The notes under the pieces are model-generated. The model was not told the origin of the DNA, made no database searches, and saw only the letters and a list, made by a program, of their open reading frames with translations. This document shows positions 51,544-62,823 of a stretch of 64,000 nucleotides of DNA, one piece after another. Origin of the DNA: Myxococcales bacterium (lineage in GTDB: Bacteria > Myxococcota_A > Polyangia > Haliangiales > Haliangiaceae); the NCBI GenBank assembly GCA_016717005.1, contig JADJUF010000008.1, positions 387,501-451,500 of the forward strand. Reading direction: 5' to 3'. The position numbers and the translations under genes were made by a program. How positions within the stretch are numbered: position 1 is the first letter of the stretch; each line of letters opens with the position of its first letter.

Positions 51544-52156
51544 CGGTGAGCTGCGGGCGCGCCGACCACGGCCGCGCCTCGAGGTGGAAGTGATCGTGGT
51601 GGGCGTCGTCGTAGTCCGGCGACAGCACCAGGTAGAACAGCCCGGTGCGGATGAGCTGGCACTGCAGGACCTTGAGCACCGCCCCGGCCTGGGTCATCGG
51701 CTGACCGACGCAGTCGACCGCGTCGCCCAGGCCGGGCTCGAAGTCCGCCGCGACCGCGAGCGCGCCGACGTCGGGGCCGACCACCCGCGGCAGATCGACC
51801 GCGAGGCCGAACGAGTGCTTCGAGCGACGATCGGTGCCGCGGACGTTGCGGACCGAGTAGGCCGAGCTCCACCGGGCCTCGGTCAGGCCCACCGCCCGGA
51901 ATGCACGCCCGGCCTCGGCCAGGGACACCGCCAGCGAGCAGTCGATCACCAGCGGCGCGCCGCCGGGGCCGACCCACGCGATGCCGCCGAGCGGCCCGGT
52001 CACGGTGACCGCGTCGGCGATCCCGGCCTTGCGCGCCGGCCGCCACGTCACGCCGCGGGCGTCGAGCTCGTCGTGGCAGCGGTCGTCGGCGACGGCCGGC
52101 GCCGCGGTCGCGGCCGCCAGGGCCAGCCCGGTGACGATCGTCAGCGTGCGCCGCAT
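51521..52156 (-). CDS. extensin-like C-terminal domain protein
   Basis: 211 residues: signal peptide (IVTGLALAAATAAPAVA), then the extensin-like domain with CHDELDARGVTW, CSLAVSLAEAGRAF, AYSVRNVRGTDRRSKHSFGLAVDL, and DDAHHDHFHLEARPW. The His/Asp pattern (SKHSFGLAVDLP and HHDHFHLE) is shared with LAS-type D-Ala-D-Ala peptidases, so a role in peptidoglycan is likely but unproven. It is directly upstream of the OmpA lipoprotein, consistent with a cell-wall function. The ATG at 52156 starts the signal peptide. Confidence 0.85.
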   Translation of the reverse strand: MRRTLTIVTGLALAAATAAPAVADDRCHDELDARGVTWRPARKAGIADAVTVTGPLGGIAWVGPGGAPLVIDCSLAVSLAEAGRAFRAVGLTEARWSSAYSVRNVRGTDRRSKHSFGLAVDLPRVVGPDVGALAVAADFEPGLGDAVDCVGQPMTQAGAVLKVLQCQLIRTGLFYLVLSPDYDDAHHDHFHLEARPWSARPQLTDGRDAIH

Positions 52157-52202
52157 GGGCCGACGCTACCCGCCACCGCCCCCGCGCGCGAGTTTTCCGC
52201 GG

Positions 52203-53175
<973 letters not shown>

Positions 53176-53183
<8 letters not shown>

Positions 53184-54137
53184 GGCGCGGACCCGTTAGG
53201 TATGCCGCCAGGTCGCCGAGGTCAACCCGATCGGCGGCCGTCACCCACTCGACCGCTGTCTGGCTGCGGTACCAGGACAGCTGCCGACGCGCGTACCGGC
53301 GGGAGTTCCGCTTCATCAGCTCGATCGCGCGCGACAGGTCGAACCGCCCGGCGAGGTGCTCGTGGAGCTCGGCGTAGCCGATCGCTTGCTGCGACCGCAG
53401 CGGCGGCACGTGCCCGGCCGCGCGCAGCTGCGCGACCTCCTCGACGAGGCCGGCCGCGACCATCGCGTCGCACCGGGCGTCGATCGCCGCGTACAGGTCG
53501 GCCCGCGGCGGCGCCACCCCGATCAAGCGGTGTGGGTAGCGCGGGGGCACGCGCCGGTGGTCGTGGCGGCGATGGTGCTCGGACAGGGCGACGCCGGTCG
53601 TGACGATCACCTCGAGCGCGCGGATCAGCCGCTTGCGATCGTTGGGGTCGATCCGCGCCGCGCTATCCGGGTCGGCCGCGGCCAGGCGCGCCCACAGCGC
53701 GCCCGAGCCCGCGGCGGCGACCTCGGCCTCGAGCTCGGCCCGCACCGCTGGCACCGCCGGCGGCCCCGCGAACAGCCCGAACAGGAGCGCGCGCACGTAC
53801 AGCCCGGTGCCGCCGCACACGATCACCGGGCGGCCGCGGCCGGCGATCTCGGCGATCGCCGCGTCGGCCAGGGCCGCGAACCGGGCCGCGGTCATCTCGG
53901 CGTCGGGCCCGATCACGTCGAGCAGGTGGTGCGGCGCGGCGGCGCGCTCGGCGGCGCTGGCCTTGCCGGTGCCGAGATCCATCCCGGCGTAGACCTGCTG
54001 CGAGTCGCAGCTCACGATCTCGCCGCCGGCCGCGCGCGCCAGCGCGACCGCCAGCGCGGTCTTGCCGGCGCCGGTCGGCCCGACGATCACCACCAGCCGC
54101 GGCGTCGCCAGCGGCGGCGGACCCGCGCCCTCGTCGC

Positions 54138-54141
<4 letters not shown>
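53176..54141 (-). CDS. miaA: tRNA dimethylallyltransferase
   Basis: 321 residues. It adds dimethylallyl to A37 of tRNAs reading UNN codons. The P-loop VIVGPTGAGKTALAVALA, SCDSQQVYAGMDLGTGK, HHLLDVIGPDAEMTAARF, CGGTGLYVRALLFG and a late RKRLIRALEV are clear, and the C-terminal RRYARRQLSWYR is the tRNA-binding end. The GTG start overlaps the mutL stop (GTGA). The mutL-miaA order is common in bacteria. Confidence 0.96.
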
Positions 54142-56087
<1,946 letters not shown>

Positions 56088-56136
56088 CCGCGCGCGCCGA
56101 ATTGCGTCGGCGGCCGCCGTTCTATATGTTCGGGCG

Positions 56137-57174
56137 ATGGCGACCGTCTCCGTCGGCAGCGCCCGCGCGCGCCGGGCTTCCGACCGCGTGGTGGCGGTCA
56201 CGGGCGCCTGCACCTTCCTCGGCACCGAGCTGATCCGCCGCCTCGAAGAGGACCGCCGGTACGCCAAGGTGCTGGTGCTCGACGTCAAGGCGCCGCCGAT
56301 CCTGGCCGACGGCACGACCAAGGCCCGGTTCTTCCCGATCGATCTCACCCAGCCGACGATCGACGGCGAGATCGCCACGCTCTTGGCCCGCGAGGACGTC
56401 GACACCGTCGTCCACGGGGCGTTCCTGTCGCACCCGACCCACGCCACCGAGTGGGCCCACGAGTTCGAGGACGTCGGCACGATGCACGTGCTCAACGCCT
56501 GCGCCGCGGCCGGCCCGGCGCGGGTGGTGATGGTGTCGACGACGATGGCCTACGGGGCCCACCCCCACAACCCCAACTTCCTCGACGAGCGCGCCGAGCT
56601 GCGCGGCCACCCCGACTCGCGCTTCATCAACGACAAGGTCCGGGCCGAGAAGCAGGCCGCCCGGTTCGCGCGCGAGCACCCGCACGTGCAGGTCTCGACC
56701 CTGCGGTTCGCGCCGATCCTCGGCCCCACGATCAACAACCTGCACACCCGGTTCTTCTCGCGGGTGGCCGCGCCGGTCATGGCCGGGCACGATCCGCTGA
56801 TGCAGTTCATCCACGAGCAGGACGCCGCCTGGGCGCTCAAGCTCGCGGTCGACTGTGACGCGGTCGGGCCGTACAACATCGTCGGCAAGGGCGTCCTGCC
56901 CTACACTACCGTCCTGGCGCTGATGGGGCGGGTGCCGGTGCCGGTGCCGTACCTGCTCGCGCGCCAGGCGGCGAAGGCGCTGTGGGCGACCCAGATCCTG
57001 TCCTCGCCGCCGAGCCTGCTCGACTACCTGCTCTACGTGTGCGTCGCCGACGGCGGTCGGGCCCAGCGCGACCTCGGCTTCGCCGCCCGGTTCTCGATCA
57101 AGCGCACCATCCTCGACTTCGTCGGGGCCTCGCCCGAGGACGGCGCCACCGACGTCGCCAGCTCGTTCGCCTGA
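56137..57174 (+). CDS. NAD-dependent epimerase/dehydratase-like SDR
   Basis: 345 residues, extended SDR. The Rossmann motif VTGACTFLGTELI and the Asp of VLVLDVKAPP favour NAD over NADP. VSTTMAYG supplies the active-site Ser/Thr. At the usual YxxxK it reads RFINDKVRAE, so Phe replaces the catalytic Tyr while the Lys is kept. Late landmarks are LRFAPILGPTINNL and the binding-pocket QFIHEQDAAWAL. The substrate is unknown. It is followed by an octamer repeat and an acyltransferase on the same strand, so a lipid-related role is possible. Confidence 0.85.
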   Translation: MATVSVGSARARRASDRVVAVTGACTFLGTELIRRLEEDRRYAKVLVLDVKAPPILADGTTKARFFPIDLTQPTIDGEIATLLAREDVDTVVHGAFLSHPTHATEWAHEFEDVGTMHVLNACAAAGPARVVMVSTTMAYGAHPHNPNFLDERAELRGHPDSRFINDKVRAEKQAARFAREHPHVQVSTLRFAPILGPTINNLHTRFFSRVAAPVMAGHDPLMQFIHEQDAAWALKLAVDCDAVGPYNIVGKGVLPYTTVLALMGRVPVPVPYLLARQAAKALWATQILSSPPSLLDYLLYVCVADGGRAQRDLGFAARFSIKRTILDFVGASPEDGATDVASSFA

Positions 57175-57184
57175 TCGCCTGTTC

Positions 57185-57248
57185 TGTTCGCCTGTTCGCC
57201 TGTTCGCCTGTTCGCCTGTTCGCCTGTTCGCCTGTTCGCCTGTTCGCC
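57185..57248. repeat. octanucleotide tandem repeat (TGTTCGCC)8
   Basis: Eight perfect copies of tgttcgcc between the SDR stop and the acyltransferase start. Degenerate copies reach back into the last codons of the SDR gene (ttcgcctgatcgcc). The unit is not a multiple of three and the tract is 32 bases before the next ATG, so slippage would change leader length, not the reading frame of either gene. Confidence 0.95.
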
Positions 57249-57279
57249 GGCCCGCACGATCCGCCTGCCCCCTCGACCC

Positions 57280-58356
57280 ATGGCCCTCCCCCCCGACGAC
57301 ACCGACCCCATCGCCGATGACCTCGGCGCCCCCGACGCGTCTCAGGCCCCCGACGGCGACTGGCCGAGCATGCTCGACGACGTCTACGTCGGCGGCGACG
57401 CCGCGCTGGCCTCCGGCGACTCGTACGACGCCTACCCCGGGCAGGTCGACGACCTCGACAGCGAGGCGGCCCTGCGCGAGCTCGGCCGCCGCGTCGACGA
57501 GGGCCGCACGCCGGTCTACCCGCTCGACGCCCGCCGCCGGCTGCCGCTGCCGGGCCTGTGGCGCCGGTGGCGCGCGTTCGCGATGCGCGGCCGCGCCGAC
57601 GTGGTCGACGACTTCGGCCGCGATCCCATCGCCACCGCGCGCTGGGAGTGGGTGCTCGACTTCCTGTACTCGCGCTGGTTCCGGACCGAGGTGACCGGCC
57701 TCGAGCACGTGCCGGCCCACGGCCGGGCGATCCTGATCGCCAACCACGCCGGCAGCCTCCCCTACGACAGCGCGATGGTCATGCACGCGATCCGGCGCGA
57801 CCACCCGGCCCGGCGCGACGTGCGGCCGCTGGTCGAGGACGCGGTCTTCCACCTGCCGTGGCTGGGGCCGCTGATGAACCGCATCGGCGGCGTGCGCGCG
57901 TGCCCCGAGAACGCCGAGCGCCTGCTCGCGAACGACGAGCTGATCGCGGTGTTCCCCGAGGGCGTCAAGGGCATGAGCAAGCTCTGGCGCGATCGCTACC
58001 GCCTGCAGCGGTTCGGGCGCGGCGGCTTCGTCAAGCTGGCGCTCAAGACCGGCGCGCCGATCATCCCGGTCGCGGTGGTCGGCGCCGAGGAGGCGCTGCC
58101 GCTCCTGGCCCGGGTGACCTGGTTCGCCAAGTCGGTCGGGATCCCGTACGTGCCGATCACCCCGACGTTCCCGTGGCTGGGCCCGGCCGGGCTCTTGCCG
58201 CTGCCGAGCAAGTGGCGCCTCGCGTTCGGTCCGCCGATCGATCTCGCTGGCGAGTACGGCGCGGCCGCCGCCGACGATCGGCTGCTGGTCGGGCGCCTGG
58301 CCGAGCAGGTCCGGGGCCAGCTCCAGGCCATGGTCGACGACCTGCGCCGACGCTGA
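57280..58356 (+). CDS. PlsC-type lysophospholipid/glycerol acyltransferase family protein
   Basis: 358 residues. The acyltransferase block lies at about 150-280: NHAGSLPYDS (NHx4D-like catalytic motif), GPLMNRIGGVRA, AVFPEGVKGMSK (the FPEG motif) and PIIPVAVVGAEEALP. An acidic, disordered N-terminal 60 residues precede a WRRWRAFAMRGRAD basic patch. No signal or transmembrane helix is obvious; such enzymes sit on the inner-leaflet membrane. The substrate is not determined. The upstream SDR is separated by the octamer repeat. Confidence 0.88.
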   Translation: MALPPDDTDPIADDLGAPDASQAPDGDWPSMLDDVYVGGDAALASGDSYDAYPGQVDDLDSEAALRELGRRVDEGRTPVYPLDARRRLPLPGLWRRWRAFAMRGRADVVDDFGRDPIATARWEWVLDFLYSRWFRTEVTGLEHVPAHGRAILIANHAGSLPYDSAMVMHAIRRDHPARRDVRPLVEDAVFHLPWLGPLMNRIGGVRACPENAERLLANDELIAVFPEGVKGMSKLWRDRYRLQRFGRGGFVKLALKTGAPIIPVAVVGAEEALPLLARVTWFAKSVGIPYVPITPTFPWLGPAGLLPLPSKWRLAFGPPIDLAGEYGAAAADDRLLVGRLAEQVRGQLQAMVDDLRRR

Positions 58357-58539
58357 GGGCCGCGGCCGATCCGCCGCCCGGCGCGCGTGCCCAAACATCG
58401 GCGCCGGCGGGGCGCCGGGGCCGCGCGCGCGCGCAGGTCCGGCGCCGCGAGCGCCGCGGTCGGTCCGCGGGCGCGCGTGCGCAAAGGTCCCGGCGCCGCC
58501 CGGCCCGCCGTGTTATTGTGCCGGCGTTAGGGAGCCGCC

Positions 58540-59076
58540 ATGGACGAGGATGTCGACCCCGTCGCGCAATGGCTCGAGGTCGCGCGCGGCCTCCTGGGCG
58601 AAGGCGATGATCAGCGCACGCTCGGCCGCGCCAACCGCGCCGTCAACCAGGCGCTGGCGCTGGCGCCGACCCACGCCGGGGCGTGGCTGGTGAAGTGCCA
58701 GATCTCGTCGGCCCGCGGCGACGACGTCGCGGCGCTGGCGGCGGCCGAGGCCGCGCTGGCCCAGGCGCCGTCCTCGCCCGAGGCCCACTACTGGCGCGGC
58801 GCGCTCCTCGGCGACATCGGCCACGTCCGCGCCGGCCTGGCGTCGATCGAGCGGGCCTTCGAGCTGGTCGCCGACGTCGACGCCTGGCTCCTCGAGGATC
58901 TGTACTTCGAGAAGGCCTCGATGCTCGACGCGCTCGGCGACCGGGCCGCGGCCCAGGCCACCTACGAGGCCGGCCTGCGGCGGTGCCCGACGTCGACGCT
59001 CCTGACCGCGGCGCTCGAGCCGACCCGGCCGCGCCGGGCGCCGTCGCTCAAGCTCCTGCGCGGCGGCCTGGTCTAG
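58540..59076 (+). CDS. tetratricopeptide-repeat protein
   Basis: 178 residues with about three TPR-like units: LGRANRAVNQALALAPTHAG, DDVAALAAAEAALAQAPSSPEA and GDRAAAQATYEAGLRRCP. It is soluble, with no signal peptide. It probably acts as a protein-protein adaptor. The ATG has ggag seven bases upstream. The 183-base gap before it (58357-58539) is GC-rich with two rough copies of gcgcgcgtgc.caaa and no gene. Confidence 0.8.
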   Translation: MDEDVDPVAQWLEVARGLLGEGDDQRTLGRANRAVNQALALAPTHAGAWLVKCQISSARGDDVAALAAAEAALAQAPSSPEAHYWRGALLGDIGHVRAGLASIERAFELVADVDAWLLEDLYFEKASMLDALGDRAAAQATYEAGLRRCPTSTLLTAALEPTRPRRAPSLKLLRGGLV

Positions 59077-59091
59077 CCCGGCCGGCCTCGG

Positions 59092-59814
59092 TCACCGCGG
59101 CAGCCGCAGCACGAACTCGACCGGCAGATCCGGGCGCGCGGCGACGCCGATCGAGCCGCCGTGGGCCTCGGCGACCAGCCGGCAGAAGTACAGGCCCAGG
59201 GCCCGGCCGCGGCGCGCGCCGGCCGCGCGCTCGGCCCGCCGGAACTCGCGCTCGAACACCCGGGCCCGCTCGTCGTCGGTCAGCGCCGGCCCGGTGTTGC
59301 CGACCGCCAGCTCGACCTCGGCGCCGTCGACGCTGGCGCGGATCGCGACCCGCCCGCCGCGCGGCGCGTAGCGGACGGCGTTGTCGAGCAGGCACCCGAG
59401 CACGCGCCCGAGCAAGCGCGGATCGACCTCGGCGATCAGGTCGTCGCCGATCGCCTGGGTGATCGTGAGCTGCCGGGCGGCGACGTCGGCCGCGACCGTG
59501 GCCAGCGCGCCCTCGACCGCGGCCGCGAGCCGGATCGGCGCGCGCCGCGCGACCACCGCGCCGCGCGCCAGGGCGTCAGCGTCGACGATGTTGCCGACCA
59601 GCGCCAGCGCGCGCAGCACCAGCGCGTCGCAGTCGTCGAGGCAGCCGACCGCGATCGGCGGCACCTCGATCGCCCCCAGCTCCTCGCGCACCAGCGCGAG
59701 GTTGCCGGCCAGGGCCGCGAGCGGGTTGCGCAGGTCGTGGACCAGCGTCGCGACGAGGTCGGCGTCGGGCGCCGCCCGCGGGCCGCGGTCGGCGTCGGAG
59801 CCGTCGGTGGCCAC
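59092..59814 (-). CDS. histidine kinase without sensor domain
   Basis: 240 residues. H box VATLVHDLRNPLAALAGNL holds the phosphorylated His. The HATPase has N box LLDNAVRYAPRGG, G1-like VGNTGPALTDDE and a final LGLYFCRLVAEAHGG. There is no N-terminal sensor or transmembrane segment, so it is cytoplasmic and likely gets its input from a partner. The GTG start lies three bases after the FHA-GGDEF stop, so the two genes form an operon. No response regulator is adjacent. Confidence 0.88.
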   Translation of the reverse strand: MATDGSDADRGPRAAPDADLVATLVHDLRNPLAALAGNLALVREELGAIEVPPIAVGCLDDCDALVLRALALVGNIVDADALARGAVVARRAPIRLAAAVEGALATVAADVAARQLTITQAIGDDLIAEVDPRLLGRVLGCLLDNAVRYAPRGGRVAIRASVDGAEVELAVGNTGPALTDDERARVFEREFRRAERAAGARRGRALGLYFCRLVAEAHGGSIGVAARPDLPVEFVLRLPR

Positions 59815-59817
59815 GGG

Positions 59818-60702
<885 letters not shown>

Positions 60703-60730
60703 GGTCGGGGGCCTAGCGTACCCCAAGTCG

Positions 60731-61270
60731 TCACGGCGCGCCCGCAGCGCGCTCGCGCTCGGCGCACAGGATGCGGTCGTCGGCGACGCGCCGGCACAGG
60801 AGCGCGTCCGTGAGCAGGTAGCCGCCGCGCCGGAACTGGTAGGTGTGGATCAGCAACCGGTCCCCGCCGAGGCTCCAGTAGCTGCGCACGTCGGGCCACG
60901 CGCCGCCGGTGGCCGGGCCCGGCTCGAGGGCCGCGCCCGCGATCACCCCGGCGAACCGCTCGCACCCGTCGGCCTCGGCCCGCACGAACACGTTCCAGTA
61001 GCAGTTGTCGCCCTGGCACAGCCGGCGATCGGCGATGACCGACTCGGGCCGGCCGTCGCCGTCGAGGTCGCGATCGGCGCGCTGGCGATCGGGCTCGGCC
61101 GACAGCGCGCCGTCGTGGTCGGGGCGCGCGCACTCGCCGACCTTGACGCTGGGCGTGGGCAAGCGCGTGACCTCGGGCCCGCGCGGCGCCGGGGCGCGAC
61201 CGCCGCAGGCCGCGACCGCCGCGAGGACGGCGAGCCCGACCCGCGGGTCCGCGCGCTCGGGTCGAGCCAT
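60731..61270 (-). CDS. lipoprotein with calcium-loop-like motif
   Basis: 179 residues with a lipobox (LAVLAAVAAC). Mature part: RDLDGDGRPESVIADRRLC is an EF-hand/FG-GAP-like calcium loop, and CQGDNCYWNVFV and GGYLLTDALLC add cysteines. I recognise no family. It is upstream of the FHA-GGDEF gene on the same strand, ending 28 bases before it, but nothing ties the two. The ATG at 61270 begins the signal peptide; the frame upstream is not coding. Confidence 0.7.
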   Translation of the reverse strand: MARPERADPRVGLAVLAAVAACGGRAPAPRGPEVTRLPTPSVKVGECARPDHDGALSAEPDRQRADRDLDGDGRPESVIADRRLCQGDNCYWNVFVRAEADGCERFAGVIAGAALEPGPATGGAWPDVRSYWSLGGDRLLIHTYQFRRGGYLLTDALLCRRVADDRILCAERERAAGAP

Positions 61271-61402
61271 CGCGGCACCGCAGGCCGCGCCGGGGCGCCG
61301 GGTCAGGTCCAGGACTGCAAGGGGAGCCATCGGTGCGACAACGTAGCGCAGAACGCTCATTAGTTGCGGGCGCCTGGGCCGATGCGGTAAGCCTTGAGGC
61401 TC

Positions 61403-62722
61403 ATGGCACGTCACGTCCGCCGGAACCTGGTCCTGGGCGTCGGGCTCGCGCTCGGCGCGGCGGTGATCGCGCTGGGGCACGATGACGACCGGGTCGCGAC
61501 CGATCTCGGGCGCCGCGATCTGCCGGCCGCGCCGGTCGCGGTCGCCGCCAGCGTGGCCCCGCCGGCGCCCGCGTCGAAGGTCGTGGCCCCGCCCCGCCCG
61601 GTCTTGACCGTCGACACGCCGCCCCCGGGGCCGGCCCCCGACGGCTCGCCCTCGGTCGATCTGGCGCGCATGGAGCTCCACGGCGATCGCTACCTCGCGC
61701 CGATGAGCGACGGCCGGTTCGCGGTCCTGACGATCGATCCCAAGATCCAGGAGGTCGCCGAGAAGGTCCTCCGGCGCGCCCGGGCACCTCGCGGCGCCAT
61801 CGTCGTGACCCACCCCGACGGGCGCATCCTGGCGCTGGCCGGGCGCCGGACCGAGGATCCGACGGGCGCCGGCGACGGCGTCGCCGATCCCCGGGTCGCG
61901 CTCGACGCGTGGGCGCCGTCGGCGTCGATCTTCAAGGTGGTGTCGGCGACGGCGCTGGTCGAGGCCGGCGTCGGCCCCCACGATCGCGTGTGCTTCCACG
62001 GCGGGCTGCGCTCGGTGGTCGAGTCGAACCTGACCGACTCGCGCGAGGACCGTCGGTGCGAGGACCTCGCCTACGGCGTCGCGCACTCGCAGAACGCGAT
62101 CATCGCCAAGCTCGTGCACCAGCACGTCACGCCGGCCCGGCTCGCCGACGTCGCGCGCCGGTTCGGGTTCGACCGGCCGATGGCCCTGCCGACCCCGGCC
62201 GCGTTCGGCCACGTCGCCGTGCCGACCGAGAAGGGCGTCGAGTTCGCCAGGACCGCCGCCGGCTTCACCAACGTCCGGCTGTCGGCCGTCGGCGGCGCGA
62301 TGGTCGCCAACACGGTCGCGACCGGCGGCATCGCCGCGGCGCCGCGGATCGTCGCGGCCACGCTCGACGGCGCCACCGAGACCCCGACCGGCGCGCCGCT
62401 GGGCCAGCGGGTCCTCGAGGAGACGGTCGCCGACGAGGTCGGCGCGATGATGGCCGAGGCGTGCACCGACGGCAGCGCCGCCAAGGCGTTCAGCGGCCGC
62501 GATCGGATCCCGGGCGTCACCGTCGCCGGCAAGACCGGGACGCTCTCGGACACCGAGCCGTTCTACATGCAGTACTCGTGGTTCGTCGGCTTCGCGGGCG
62601 CCGGCAAGCCGCAGCTGTCGATCGCCGTGCTGCTCGGGAACCCCGAGCGGTGGCAGATCAAGGCCCACACCGCCGCGCGGATGGTCCTGATCGAAGCGCT
62701 GCGCAGCCGCGCTGGATCGTGA
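61403..62722 (+). CDS. penicillin-binding-protein transpeptidase domain protein
   Basis: 439 residues: a membrane anchor (NLVLGVGLALGAAVIALG), a Pro/Ala tether, then a transpeptidase domain with SxxK (SIFK, nucleophile Ser), SxN (SQN in AHSQNAIIAK) and KTG (AGKTGT). The dimer/pedestal domain of full-size class B PBPs is largely missing, so it is short. It is likely a periplasmic peptidoglycan cross-linker or a beta-lactam-binding relative. ATG 61403 has gagg at good spacing; the lipoprotein gene is divergent. Confidence 0.85.
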   Translation: MARHVRRNLVLGVGLALGAAVIALGHDDDRVATDLGRRDLPAAPVAVAASVAPPAPASKVVAPPRPVLTVDTPPPGPAPDGSPSVDLARMELHGDRYLAPMSDGRFAVLTIDPKIQEVAEKVLRRARAPRGAIVVTHPDGRILALAGRRTEDPTGAGDGVADPRVALDAWAPSASIFKVVSATALVEAGVGPHDRVCFHGGLRSVVESNLTDSREDRRCEDLAYGVAHSQNAIIAKLVHQHVTPARLADVARRFGFDRPMALPTPAAFGHVAVPTEKGVEFARTAAGFTNVRLSAVGGAMVANTVATGGIAAAPRIVAATLDGATETPTGAPLGQRVLEETVADEVGAMMAEACTDGSAAKAFSGRDRIPGVTVAGKTGTLSDTEPFYMQYSWFVGFAGAGKPQLSIAVLLGNPERWQIKAHTAARMVLIEALRSRAGS

Positions 62723-62823
62723 TCCGCGTCGTGCGCGGCCGGCCGGGGGTGAATGGTATGCTCGGTGGGCCGTCACAGTCTCGTTGGCGCGTCGTCCGTG
62801 CGCGCCGATCGTCCGGAGGAATC

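Noticed and set aside
57185..57248. CRISPR array
   Set aside because: Units are 8 bases, contiguous, with no spacers; the same applies to the 27-base repeat near 63.3 kb. No cas genes.
57033..57311. Protein of repeated NRRTGEQAN units
   Set aside because: Antisense reading of the octamer repeat; period of 8 gives a repeating 8-residue peptide in any frame.
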